In this document: positions 1 to 12,500 of the stretch, piece after piece
Layout of the letters: every line of letters starts with the position of its first letter
How positions within the stretch are numbered: the stretch's first letter is position 1
NCBI RefSeq assembly: GCF_004027225.2
Contig: NC_046360.1
Location: 2,592,001-2,656,000 of the forward strand
DNA from: Strigops habroptila
Taxonomy: Eukaryota; Chordata; Aves; Psittaciformes; Psittacidae
DNA length: 64,000 nt
Direction: 5' to 3'
The notes under the pieces: model-generated
The model's database searches: none
Told to the model about the DNA's origin: nothing
Seen by the model: the letters and a program-made list of their open reading frames with translations, nothing else
Program-made: the position numbers and the translations under genes

Positions 1-1478
1 TTCAATACTTCATGCTTCCTTGTGTATATATATATTAAATTCTTTTCCTCTCACTGCTAGCTTCTTTCACTATCTGGTTTTACAGCTGCTTTACATGACA
101 CACAAGCACAGGACAACCAAATGTGATTGGGAGTCAGCACCAAAATTCCAGCAAACAGGCTAAAGAACCAGGAGTTCTGCAGTGTTAGACAGCCAGAGAT
201 AACTGTGAATAGCAGCTATTGTCTCCACAGAGAAAGTTACACGAGATTCTCAAAACCAGCCTGTACAGGAGCTTGCCCCCACAACAGGAATCAGGATCCT
301 TGCTCTGAAGTTTTTTCACTACTACAGTATTTGAGTCTAACAGAAATCTGTTAAGGTCTCTATTTAACCAATGCAAATGTACAATTATTACCATGGCATT
401 AATGCTGATGGTGGTCTTACCTCGACTTCAGAGAGAACATGACTAACCATCCTGTATTGTTACTGAGGGAAGAATCATGCAAAGACACAGTTTCTGTATG
501 CTTTTTGAGAAAGCTAAACCAAACTTACTCCATTTCATTCATAGCCTGTATTGGTTTCAGCTCTTCTTTGTACTAATAAAGTCCCAATGGATGAAAAGTG
601 TCACAACAGCTCAGTCAGTGCAAACCTACCCCTCTGCAGTTCAGCATCGGGATATCGAAGGGGACACACAGCAGAACAGGGAAACAGTCCAGGATATCTA
701 ATGTCCACTCCCCTACTGTCCCTGTGACCAACAACTGTGTTTTGAATCAACTGTATAGCCTTTATTACAAGGGCCTGTGGACAGCACAAACCTTGTGTCA
801 GCCCTTGCATGGGTACATCTGGCAGAGCACTGTCACTCGGGTACAGGGAGTTCATTCTTTGCCTGAGCATTCCCACATACAATGCTGGAATCACAACCCT
901 TCCACTGTTCACTACTGTCCAGCTGCACTGTTGACATCTCTATTGAGCTCAAGAGGCTGCTCGTACCAGTGCATTAATGCTGCTGCACAAACTTGGTATT
1001 TCTAGCTTCCCCGTTGGGGTAACTGTAACAATCAGCACATATTTAGATGCCCCTTTACATTTTTCATGTTTCTATCCTACACATGCATCTCTTGTGGACT
1101 TTCCTCTCAAAACCACAATTCTCATCCTGAAGTGGTGAGAGCAGAGCTCTTTCCCATGTGAAGTTTTGCACCTGATGAGACAATCCATGCACATTTTTGG
1201 GTCCTTCTGTCACAGGGCAGTAAATGTTACACACCCCTTTCTAACAAGCCAGGTTATAATGCAATTTGCTTTATAGTCTTGAGATGGCTTGTTTGTCCTG
1301 AACAGAAATGACAGGTGTAAATGCCTCAATTACATGTACTGAAGTTTATTCTATTTCCAAAAATAAAGCTCCAGTCTTTAGATAAAACTTTGGATTTGAG
1401 CTTGGTGTCCCAGTAGTTTAGGAGCACTGTGATCCCTGAACATGTGCCACTACCAAGAATGAGTAACAGCAACAACCT

Positions 1479-1524
1479 TAAATCTAGATGAGAAACAAAG
1501 CCATTTGTTTCTCATCTAGATTTA
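1479..1524. repeat. Perfect 21-bp inverted repeat with 4-nt loop
   Basis: Arms at 1479-1499 and 1504-1524 are exact reverse complements (arm core aatctagatgagaaacaaa) around the loop gcca. It lies in MLXIP intron 9 and would fold in RNA from either strand. No repeat family was recognised. Confidence 0.9.
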
Positions 1525-1818
1525 CAACATCTGTTTCGTTGGCCTAGATGCAACTGATGAAGCACTGGGAAAAGAACAACCCAGGAAGCACTAAGGCGGC
1601 CAAGAGCAAAGGCTTTCTTTAAATGAGAGTTGCCTACAATGCTTTCCCAGGTGAGAAACGCATGTCTTGACTGCTGAAGGCACATGGACTCTTGCTTTAT
1701 GATGTACTGAAGACAGAAACACTGCCATTAACACCCCAGTGCTATTAATCATGGACCAACCCAGCAAGATGCTAGAATTAGATCCTTGGGTCTGTTCTAC
1801 TCCTAAACAGTGGTTTTT

Positions 1819-1857
1819 TGGGGGGTGGGTGGGTTGTTTGGTTTGGATGTTTGGGGG
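1819..1857 (+). other. G-rich tract with four G-runs (possible G-quadruplex)
   Basis: Runs of 6, 3, 3 and 5 G occur at 1820-1825, 1827-1829, 1831-1833 and 1853-1857 within G/T-only sequence. The first three runs are 1 nt apart and the last loop is 19 nt. The G-rich strand is the template strand for MLXIP. Confidence 0.5.
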
Positions 1858-2879
1858 TTTTTTTTGGTGAGTAACCACACTGCCAGGCCCTGGCAGCCAC
1901 AGCTACTCCTTAGTGAAGCCTGTTTAGCAATACTCCTCCAGGCAGGGTTTTTCTTGCATTATGGCTGCACATTTCAAGTGGCTGAAGTCACTTGGGCCCC
2001 AGCCAGCACAGGCATGCAATAACCCCAAGAAAAAGTGTACTGCCTGTTCTGCTCTAGCCTGAGCTTTCCCACAAGAACCACCACAAGCAACTCCCTCTGC
2101 TCATACTTGCTATTCTTAGCTTTGTGCAGTGCTGATGGCCCCAAATCACACCCAATGTGGAGGTCCCATGTATCAGTTTGGCACTCACGCTCTGAACTGA
2201 AAATCATGTGCTCCTGACAGCTTCTCAAACCTGTAGATTGCTTGAGACAAAGGTCACCAGCTCACCCGACCTGTCCTGAGTCCTTCCCAATGGAAGGGCT
2301 GATTCTCATCACCTCAGTTCTGCTACTGAGAATCCAAAGTATTACCAAAGGATGTGCACTGGTACCTGGTATTACAGAGTGAGATGATGCACAGCAGGCA
2401 CAGGAACTTGTCCAGGACAACCAGATGAGTCAATGACAGGGACACATCTGCCATTCTCCATCCCTACTTCCTCCTCCTACCATCTCCTACCCTACTGTGG
2501 ATGAATGCTTCGAGGGGCAGAGCTAATCAGAATAGCACTGAACATCAAAACCAAGGCTTCTATGAGGCAGGAGCACAGAGCTCTAGTCATCCCATGTGCT
2601 GATGCATCTGTACAGCCCAGCACAAGTTTTACAAGGATAACCCCCCTTTTACAGGTCAGCTTTTCACACTGAAGACCAAACTGCTTCCAACCCTTGCAGC
2701 AGGCCAGAGCATCCCACTGAACAATGCAGCCACACAGCAGTGGGTTCAGGGGTTCTGTGGACACCCTCAGGAAGCTGCATTTTTACTTACTATGTAAACC
2801 AAGAAAAGCAAGATGGTATCTCCCTCCTGCAAGTCCCACTCAGAGAAGTAAAACATCACCCCACACCAGAGCTTCTCAC

Positions 2880-3543
2880 CTGGGGTGATGAAGGCATTCT
2901 TTAACAATAAAGACACATTTTCAGGCTTCGGAGCAGGCACTATTTTTTTTGACTGTTTGGGCCTTGTCCCAGTACTTGCCAGAGGAACAGCTTTGAGGAG
3001 TGCAAATGTCATTTGGGACTGCAGCTGGGGCCAGAGCTGCCCCTGCAGCACAGTAGTCTGGAAAGCCATGTTACAAGGCACTCCTGCACCCGGCTGCTGT
3101 GTGGCCAGGAGAAGGTTCTGGCTCTGGCTGAAGGTGGTGGCAGGGGCGTTGTGGGTCAATGTTGCAGAAGCTGTGTGGGTGATAACTGTAGACTCACAGA
3201 GGCCAAACTTCTGGGTTTCTGGTGCAGCAAACGGAGGTGGTGGAGAGCTTAAGCTGGAATTCAGCGGCACTGCAGGCAATGGGGACTGGTGCTGTTGCGT
3301 TGCAGGTTGAAGCACTGGCAGGGGTGTCTGAAACACTGGCATAAAAGTCTGTGGCCCGCTGAGAGACGAGTCGGGAGTGTAGTCTGCTGGCTGGATGAAA
3401 GATCCCTCGCTTCTAATGTTGGAACACTGGTCAGTGCCAACATCAGGAATGACAGGAGCAGGTACTGAGGAAGTAATGAGTCCATCACTGATGTTCCCTG
3501 CTGGAACTGTGTTGGGCAATGAACCCGACGGCAGGACAGGAGA
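2880..3543 (-). CDS. MLXIP: MLXIP coding exon 9, large Pro/Ser/Thr/Gln-rich exon (residues 351-571)
   Basis: The acceptor is CTATCAG|TCTCCTG and the donor ACCCCAG|GTGAGAAG. The 664-nt exon encodes the low-complexity transactivation region. Stronger landmarks are [32 protein letters not shown] and [20 protein letters not shown] followed by LKNAFITP, all clearly MondoA-like. It ends in phase 1, so one or more further exons must follow to the left; I found none in 1-2879. Confidence 0.93.
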
Positions 3544-6500
3544 CTGATAGAAAAGAGAAATATTACAGATTCAGACATGACCCCTGAAACTCTTGTCTGA
3601 ACCCCTTCTGAGAAGGACACGGTTCACATACGAGAGTCTTCAGAGCACGTAAGTGTCTGAGATGAGGCTGCTTTAAGCACTGAGAACCTCTCTTACCTGG
3701 GAAGAATGGCTGCTGCTGTCTGTGGTAGCTGAGCTCACAGCAGACACAGAAGGGAAATAATTACTGGAACGACTGGGTGTGAATAAATCTGAAACATCAA
3801 AAGTCACCTATTAATTTTCTAATTTTCATACTCAAGGTACAGTATTGCTACATACTGAAATTCACAGCAATATCAATATTAGTTCGCAAATAATGAAACC
3901 ACAAGATTTTTGCTTCATACAACTGCTGCTGACTGAGCAATGAATTACTGACTTCCAGAGGAATTGATCTCTTCAGGGCAGACTTCATCAACTTTCATGC
4001 AAGCTGAGGACAGTACAGACATCAGTCCACTGCTTAAGGTTCAGCTACAAGCAGATAGCCAAGAGCTGATTCTCAGTGCAGCTCCACACAATTCAGTTAT
4101 CTAATGCAGACTGCACAAGGGCCCAGCAAACAGAGGTCATCTGACTTCCATCAAGATCCATAACCACCAAAGTTGTCAGCAGTAGTTTAATGTCATACAT
4201 AATTCTTAAAGTACCAGAAAATGTTCCAAGGCAAATAAAGTGTTAAATCACTTCATCACTAAGTGTGGCATATTGAGACACAGACTCAGGTCGGTGAGGA
4301 TACTGAGACAAAGCTTTATTACAAGCGAGCCCTTTTATTCCCTCATTCGCTGCTTTCCCAACAAGCACGAGCACGCCACGCTCAATCTCACTGGCTCCTG
4401 TGAAAATCCCATAGTTTAAACACGTGCACCACAGTCCAACCACACTGCTGATCACGCACTGTTCACGCGACGACACTTCAGTCTTCTTGCTTCATATTTT
4501 GCCACATTCCCTGACGTTCAACTGAAATTCTTTGTTACATTTCTTGTCTTTCAATATCCTGGCTTATTGGCCCAAGGCTTATTCGGTATCAAGGCCTCAG
4601 AGCTTGCATTCAGTGTTGCTCAAGCTCATCGTGCAGATCCTGTCACCTTCACCTCCCGCATCTCCCCCTTTTTTGTTTTGTACATCTATTATCAATACCT
4701 GTTTGAGGGCTCGATCAATAAGAGATTGTATAAGTTTCATTAAACAAGGAATACAAGTTAACAAGCTAATAAACATGAACAAAACAAGAGCTCCTAATAC
4801 AATCAATTTTTTTACCCATGCTCCTATTCCAGCAAATAAACCTGAAAAAGGGTTCAAGTCATCCTCAACCTGAAGTTTTCCTGTAAGTTCTTTAAGAGTT
4901 TGTGTACTTTTGTGAACCAATTCAGAGTGGTCTGAAAGGTTCATGCAACATAGACCTTCAAAGTCCTCACACCCATGACCATGGGCAAGCAGAAGAAAAT
5001 CTATGGCAGCCCGATTTTGTAAGGTTGCATGTCTTACAGAACCTGTATCAAGGAGGAGACTGGAAAGAGCATTAGATGTGGCATTTGTTTGCTTTGCAAG
5101 CTAACATCCTAATTTGTTTAGAGTCGCAAGAGCTTGTGCAGCGGCTACTCCTGGTGCAAAAAAGGATGCTGAGATTAAGCCTGCAGGACTCCAGATGTAG
5201 CCGTGTCTTTGCAGTCAGGAGTAAAAGCATGAGCAGATCTTTATAACCTGCGGAGATGGTGGAATCTAGTATAATTCGGTATCATAGAAATATTTGGGGT
5301 TAACATTGTTAATCCGCCTAGGCTACAAGGGCCTCCTCGTGGGTGAGAAGGGATGCCAGGCCATGCTCGATCTCCGCAGGTTAGAAAGACACCTCGGGGA
5401 AGCGATACAGGACTGTTAGAAGAGGAGAAATGTTAACAGACATATGATTACACCAGACAGAAGCAGTTCGATAGACAGACAAATAAGAGTTAACAATTTG
5501 AATTAATGATTGATTCTGACCTGTATAGTTAAAATACAAACATTCATCCATTTTAACAGAACCTAACAAATCAATTTCTTGGGGTTCTAGGGAGGCTAAT
5601 GGCCTACTTGGCATCCAGCTGTCCCATGTGTCCACAGGTTTTCCATCTTTCATGGATACATCGATGAGGAGTGTATCAATGAGACGTGTCCAATCGTCCA
5701 ATGGCAATCCCACCAGACACGTGCTAAGTGGGTTCACAGGCGTTGCAACAGACAGACACAGAGTGTCCTGTCCGGTCGCATTAGCCAATGTCACACAGAT
5801 GCTTTCTTTTGGCTGGTTGGGGATCCATGGCGTGGTCAGTCCTTCTGTGACGAGGAGGCAGAGGACAAGGCTGGACGGACCCATCGCAGATCTTGATCAG
5901 GCACATACACCACAGGGAAAGCACGTGATACATCTGCATCCCCCGCTCGTCTCGCTTCACCCTTTACAGTTGCCCATTTATCATGAGGGTCTGGAGGATA
6001 TAAATCAGGCTCCTTTTCCAGATCAATAAGCCCCGGGTCAAAAGGGTCATCGGGTCATCATAGGAATTATCAGGAGGCAGAACCGCAGAAGCAGCAGCAG
6101 CAGGCTGAGTTTTTGGTCTTACAGCAGAGTCCGCCAAAGGGGGTGGTGGTAGGGGAGAGCCGCTTCTACTTCCTTTGATTGTGAGCCAACATGAGCTTTT
6201 AAAGTTTCAAAAATAACTCGCCAAGGGCTCAATAAAGTAGCAGCAACCTTATAATTTTTTGTGGCGCAGTCCCACAGATTAACGCCAGTTCTGTCCCAAA
6301 CCTCCGGGGTATAAATATTAGTGGAATTAATAGATGGGTCGGCTTTTGATGCCCATAGAAGAACACGTTTCAATTCTTCCTCATCTACTTTCTTCCCAGA
6401 CTTAAGAATATTAGTAAAGACTTGTAAAACATTTCTTTGCTCTTGTGTTAAAGCAGTCCCCATAGTTCTCAGCCACTTACCCTCGTCCTGTGATAGGTAA

Positions 6501-9500
6501 TTGAGCGCTCTGGATACGCTTCCTTTCAGCGTGTAGTCCCGTAGTTCGGCTGAGCTACGCCACGGAATCGACACCTAGTCGTTTTCGTGCCCCATGTTGG
6601 GTGCCATTTGTGGCATATTGAGACACAGACTCAGGTCGGTGAGGATACTGAGACAAAGCTTTATTACAATCGAGCCCTTTTATTCCCTCATTCGCTGCTT
6701 TCCCAACAAGCACGAGCACGCCACGCTCAATCTCACTGGCTCCTGTGAAAATCCCATAGTTTAAACACGTGCACCACAGTCCAACCACGCTGCTGATCAC
6801 GCACTGTTCACGCAACGACAGTTCAGCCTTCTTCCTTCATGTTTTGCTACATTCCCGACCTTCAACTGAATTCTTTGTTACATTTCCTGTCTTTCAATAT
6901 CCTGGCTTATGGGCCCAAGGCTTATTTGGTATCAAGGCCTCATAGCTTGCATTCAGAGTGTTGCTCAAGCTCATCATGCAGACCCTGTCGCCTTCACCTC
7001 CCACAACTAAGAAGTGTTAAATGTTAAAAACTAGTTCATGAGTCACTGCATTTTTAAAGAAATTAATTGATATGTATGATTCTTACCCTGAAAAGGCTCA
7101 AAAGTATCCATAAAATCAAAATTTGGCTGGAGAGGTATAAGCCCTGGTTGAATCATGTCAGCATTTCCTAAGTGTGCTGCAAAATTCAGGAGACAGGTTA
7201 GATAAGCTTCACATCATTCACACAGTAACAGCAGCAGGAATATAGCAGCTGGCTACACCCCCACCACACACTGCACAGCCAGGCTTGGCCAGGGTGCTTC
7301 CAGAAAAACTGCTGCTGAAATGAACTGAGCATCTGCTTTTCTTCACAACTACAGCACAGTTCTGAAATCAAACCCATGGGGAAATGAAACTTTCAACTAG
7401 TAAAATGGAAGAGGTGAAACCTAAAGGCTCTAACAACTGGAGATTGCCAAGCTTGCATGCTTCCTGATCCCAAACCTCTTGTCCTGCCCCAGATGCACAA
7501 TACATGAACTTGCTGGGAAGCACAACCTGAACCACCACTGCTCACGAAACAGGATTTTAAAAATAAACCATCATCCTTTTAATTTTGTCTCAAGTACACT
7601 TCACATCATATCATAGAACAGTTTGGGTTGGAGGGGACCTTAAAGCTCACCCAGTCCCAACCCCCTGCCACGGGCAGGGACACCTTCCACTAGAGCAGGT
7701 TGCTCCAAGCCCCTGTGTCCAACCTGACCTTGAACACTGCCAGGGATGGGGAAGCCACAGCTTCTCTGGGCACCCTGTGCCAGCGCCTCAGCACCCTCAC
7801 AGGGAAGAGCTTCTGCCTCAGAGCTCATCTCAATCTCCCCTCTGGCAGGTTAAAGCCATTCCCCCCTGTCCTGTCCCTACAGGCCCTTGTCCAAAGCCCC
7901 TCTCCAGGTTTCCTGGAGCCCCTTTAGGCACTGGAGCTGCTCTAAGGTGTCCCCTTCAGGAGCCTTCTCTTCTCCAGGCTGCCCCAGCCCAGCTCTCTCA
8001 GCCTGGCTCCAGAGCAGAGCTGCTCCAGCCTTTGCAGCATCTCTGTGGCCTCCTCTGGACTCGCTCCAACAGCCCCACATCCCTCTTGTGTTGGGGCCCC
8101 CAGAGCTGAGTGCAGTACTCCAGACGGGGTCTCACAAGAGCGGAGTAAACCGCAGGCAAACTCCATGTAAACCACTGTTGCTCTGGAGTTGCTCAGACAT
8201 CCATGCAGCAAGGATGATGCATAGTGGACAACTCCTGTCCCATCACACTCGGAGCCATCAGACAGCATCCAACAGAGCTGTACAGGCTCTTGGGACTGGT
8301 TTTACAGATGTGACTTGCACTTGTTCTAAGGGACATATCTGAAGAAAAATACCTAGGCACTCCCTTAAATACACACACAAAGTATACATACTTTGAAATA
8401 CATAACAAAGCCTTCACCCCTGATAAAGGTAAACACTGCTTATTATAGATTTCTTTAGAGCAACTTTGCCAGGAGCAGCACATAAGAAGCAGCTAAGATA
8501 GAAATTAAATTTGGATGAACTACTGGGATTCCGTAACCTAAAAAATATAAGACAGCTGCATTCTCTGACCTATTTTTATCAGCAAAGCAAGATAAATTTC
8601 CTAGGCAAGACTAGAAGAGCAGCAAAGCAGCAAACCAGCCTTCCTAGTGTCCCCACTGTAATGTAGCTAACAGCCAACACATACCTATGTCCCTGGAATT
8701 TGGCCAGGAAACCAGCTGATGTGAAGACAGCGTGGAGAACAGTGTGTCAGTGAACTCGGACATAAGCATATCTGCATCCAAGAGGCTGCCTTCTTCCATA
8801 GGGACAGGGGTTTCTCTGCCATACCTTCTTTTTTGCCAGAGAACCACATCATCATCCTGCCAAAGGAAAGGAAAGAAAAATCAGGCTGCCCAGACAACAC
8901 TAAAGCAGTCTGGTCTGCTATATAAAAATAGCCTTAATTTTTCATATTTTTAGAGAAAGTCCTTTAGGAGCCACGCAAAGGGACTGAAACAGATCAATGG
9001 TACTTGTAACACACCAACAACTTCAGCTCACTGGTTTGGTCATCAACAGATAGCTTCAGTGGAATACCAGGACACTCTGGGAAAGGTTTTTGCCCCAAAA
9101 CCAGATATTGAGTAGAAGGATGTAAGACAAAACAGTGTCATCAACACTCTGTAGTTTCATTGAATATACACATATTTTTGTACCTAAAGTTTAACAATCC
9201 CTTGGTTTGAATAAAGATTTTAAAGTAACATGCACAGCAAAAACTCAAAGCAAACAACTCCTATCTTGAAGTGTATCTGAATCTTGGAAATGCAGGTAGG
9301 TGTAACTGTAATCTGACTTTGCACAAGGTATGCTGAGATTCTTGGGGGCACTTTTAGCCCATGCAAAATACAATGTAATGTGACTTGGCTTACCTGCCCT
9401 TCCCTACAGGCCAAGCCAAATTGCATTGCCTTGCATTTGCTGCAAACTAAAAGCACACACAGTCAGGTTCTTGTGGCTGAGCAAACATGCAGTGGTAACT

Positions 9501-12500
9501 ACACCAACAGACCATGATGGAGCACTGGAGCTCACAGCCAAAAGAGCTGAGAGTTTTGTGAACTGGAGCAGATCCAGACTTATGCTTAGCTCCAAAAAAC
9601 ACCCCCAACATCAGAACAGTGCTTCTGATCATCAGTTTATACGCATCAAGTAGGTTTGATTACTTTAGGGGGGCATATTAGATGATAGTACCACTGTTCC
9701 TTTAAACACTTTGCCTTTTTTAGGATCCTGGCACATTACCTGCCCATGTTGTGGGCAGCAGGAAGATCTGCAACATGGAGCACACACATCTTAACAGCTC
9801 CAGTTACACAAACACGGCAGCAGTGCCAGTTACAATTCAGTAATGAGATGAAATAATGTGCCAGCCCTCAAGTAGACTGATCTTTCTGGACACCCAATGC
9901 TGATTGTCATCTCTTCTGTCAAAGCACTCTACATTCAACCTCTCTCCCATCCAATTGAAGTTACAAATCTTACATTGCTGTCCGCAGCAAACATTGAGGC
10001 TTCCAACCTTAATTAAGGCTGAAACAAGATGCTTGTCTTCAGATTTTAATCAATGCAAGCTACTGCATGTTACAGCTCTGTTACTTAGTGCAGCTTCTAC
10101 CAGCACAGATGCTGCCACTTATCAGAGGTATTACCTACCCTGACCAAACTTGAAAGATCTTCATCTTTATGTTTCTGTAACTGCAAAAGGAGAATGAAAC
10201 AGATGTTAAAGTCAGAATAGGTTCTGCATATGCCAGTAGAAGACTTGATTTTACAAAACTTTTCAGACCCAATCACGCACAGTAAGTCCCCACACAATAA
10301 TTTTTAGTTAAGTGGGACTAATCAGTGAGTATGCCTGTGGCAGCTTATCAGCTATTTTAAGTAATTCTTGCATGCTGGCAAAAGTGACATCGAAACTCAA
10401 AAAGCAACCACACATTGATCAAGTTCAAGTAAGCTACTTCCACTGTGTAAACCAACAGACCCTTTTCTTGAAGTACGTTCTCCACTTGTGGTATTCCCTG
10501 ATAACTATTTCAATTCTTCGCTTCCAGTACTTCCCTTCTGTTGCAATGGCCTGAGAACACAAAACACATACCAGGAATGACATGGAATCACACACCGGCT
10601 GAACAGTCAGTACATTTCCAAGCAAATATTCAGGCATAAAAGATGCAAAAGAAACATGCTAATTCTGTTTGAGCTCATGAATCAGCAACCCACACTGCCC
10701 CGGAGTTCAGTTATCACAGGCACATCTGACAGTACTAACTTTATCTTTCCCACAATCAACAAACAAGAGATGATGTCTGACTGCACCGTCAGCATCTCCC
10801 ACATCAGCTCAACCGTAACCAATAGCTAAGACATGGCAAAAAACCAAAACAAAGCCAATTAACTTTAAAATGAATTGACTAAAGTGCAATGTATAAAGCA
10901 AAATATAACACCCTGTTCCGCAGAAAAGAGGCAAACAGAATTTCCCAAGGCCTCATGAACATGCACACACATACACAAAAGCTCTTTAGAATGACACAAA
11001 GCAATAGAAATCCGATGTCCAGCTCAGGAGTGACTTTACAGGCCACATGTTAATAGCAACAAAAGGATGAGAACAGTGTGGGGGTTTAATGTATCCCAGA
11101 TAGCAGTGTGTAAGTTGGGGACAGCAGACTAATGAGAGCCTTAACACAACCTTCTTGTCTACAGGAGCCACCTGCCAACACAAACATCAACACTGTTCTT
11201 TCAAAAACCTGAGACAGTTCTATAAACTCATCTGGAATTCCTTCAAGTTATAAATTATTCTGGAGTATAGAACCACATATTGCCCCAACAAGGGTCTCAC
11301 TGGTTTTCTGCATGAGGGCAGACATTAGTTTTCATTTATGTTTAAAGAGCACAAAAATGGAAGTGCACAGGCTCGCATTTGCTCTTTTTGTCAAGTTACC
11401 TTGACAAAGAAACAATTGCTCATTGTCTGGAAAGCACACCTTAACAATTGAATAAAATACAGAAAACTCTCACAGGGTCACTTAGATTCAGTCCTGAAGA
11501 TGTAATATTCGTCACTGATTTCCCACTGACTTCAGCTTTCTCCAGCCAGAAGAGAGCAGAGGCTGTCAAAATCTTAACTATTCAAATTGCACTTTTCTAC
11601 TTTCTCAGGGGAGGTTTAGACTGGATATTAGAAAACAGTTCTCCACTGAGAGGGTGGTCAGGCATTGGAACAGGCTGCCCAGGGCAATGGTGGAGTCACT
11701 GTCCCTGGAAGTGTTCACAAACCACACAGACAAGGCCCCAAGGCCCTCAGTGACATGGGTTAGTGATGGCCTTGGAAGTGCTGGGGAACGGTTGGACTTT
11801 ATTATCTCAGAAGTCTTTTCCAACCTGGTTCATTCTATGTTCCACTAAACTAAAACATAAGCGTAAGTTATGTAGATAATAAATATCCTTCCAGTTGCAC
11901 CTTGATCATCTCAACCTGATAAACTTACAACAATGGGTTCAGTCTGCTTTATATTAATGGTTCCTTCTAAATAAAGACAGCAGAGCAAAGAATTGCTATG
12001 CTGCTCTCATGTCTCACAGACCAGAAGATCTTGTTATAAACCCCAGAGCTCACGAGGCTGTTGCTCAGGTTTTACACACCTCTGGCCGGCGATGTTCATC
12101 CACATCCACGGAGCCGTCCAGCGGAGTCACAAAGTGGCACACGGGATTCTTGCGCTTCTCCAGGTCTGAAACAAGCACAAAAGTGCAAGTGCTCAGCACG
12201 TGCAGCTCGGCAGAGAGCTCTGTCACTTCAACAGCAAGGGGTGGGAAAACCCCCAACATCTGGCCAGGGTTCCTTCCAGATAACCCACAGGAAATGGGGA
12301 TCTCTCAGGCTGTGCATGGACTGCTCAGTGCAACCCCTGTGTGGACATGCCTAAGAAAGCACCGATCCAATGGCACTGCCACAACAGCCTCTGAGACACC
12401 ACATCTGCCTTCAGTAGATTCTTTAGCTTTCCATTAGACAGGAATTTCAATTCTCTTGCTTCTTACATATGTCTCTCAAAGTCTTTCATAGCGAGCAATA

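Larger units (their letters stand above)
1..2879 (-). other. MLXIP: MLXIP intron 9 (partial; no coding exon recognised)
   Basis: This sequence follows the exon 9 donor. No segment resembles the bHLH-ZIP or the remaining C-terminal MondoA sequence, so the rest of the gene should lie beyond the left edge. The stretch holds a perfect hairpin at 1479-1524 and a G/T-rich tract at 1811-1869, annotated separately. Short open frames here lack codon or protein signatures. Confidence 0.7.
4264..7005 (-). mobile_element. Defective endogenous retrovirus: LTR - gag start - env remnant - LTR
   Basis: Two 397-bp LTRs beginning TG and ending CA flank a 1948-bp interior. The 6-bp duplication actaag at 4258-4263 and 7006-7011 shows the element inserted as a unit. 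A lysine-tRNA-like primer binding site lies next to the 5' LTR (6589-6606) and a purine tract next to the 3' LTR (4661-4674), so the provirus reads on the minus strand, the same sense as MLXIP. Only a gag N-terminal segment and env remain. Protease, reverse transcriptase and integrase are absent, and env is broken by frame changes and a stop. The LTR pair differs at roughly 17 substitutions and 3 small indels by hand alignment (about 5%), so the insertion is old but not ancient. It cannot encode replication. Confidence 0.93.
3789..7086 (-). other. MLXIP: MLXIP intron 7, mostly occupied by a provirus
   Basis: The intron is 3298 bp. A 2742-bp provirus and one duplicated 6-bp target copy account for all but about 550 bp, so the intron before insertion was about 0.55 kb. 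Confidence 0.9.

Noticed and set aside
428-469. Possible 42-nt MLXIP exon on the minus strand with good-looking acceptor (CCCTCAG) and donor (GAG|GTAAGA)
   Set aside because: In the phase required by exon 9 it runs into a TAG, and its translation does not resemble MondoA. Probably chance splice-like sites.
6464-6574. Earlier start for the retroviral gag frame
   Set aside because: It lies between the primer binding site and a Met-Gly start at 6463, where an untranslated leader is expected.
7585-8342. Open frames of 150-174 codons on the plus strand
   Set aside because: They lie in the antisense of the CR1 3' region and recur at 63504-63821, so they are repeat-derived.
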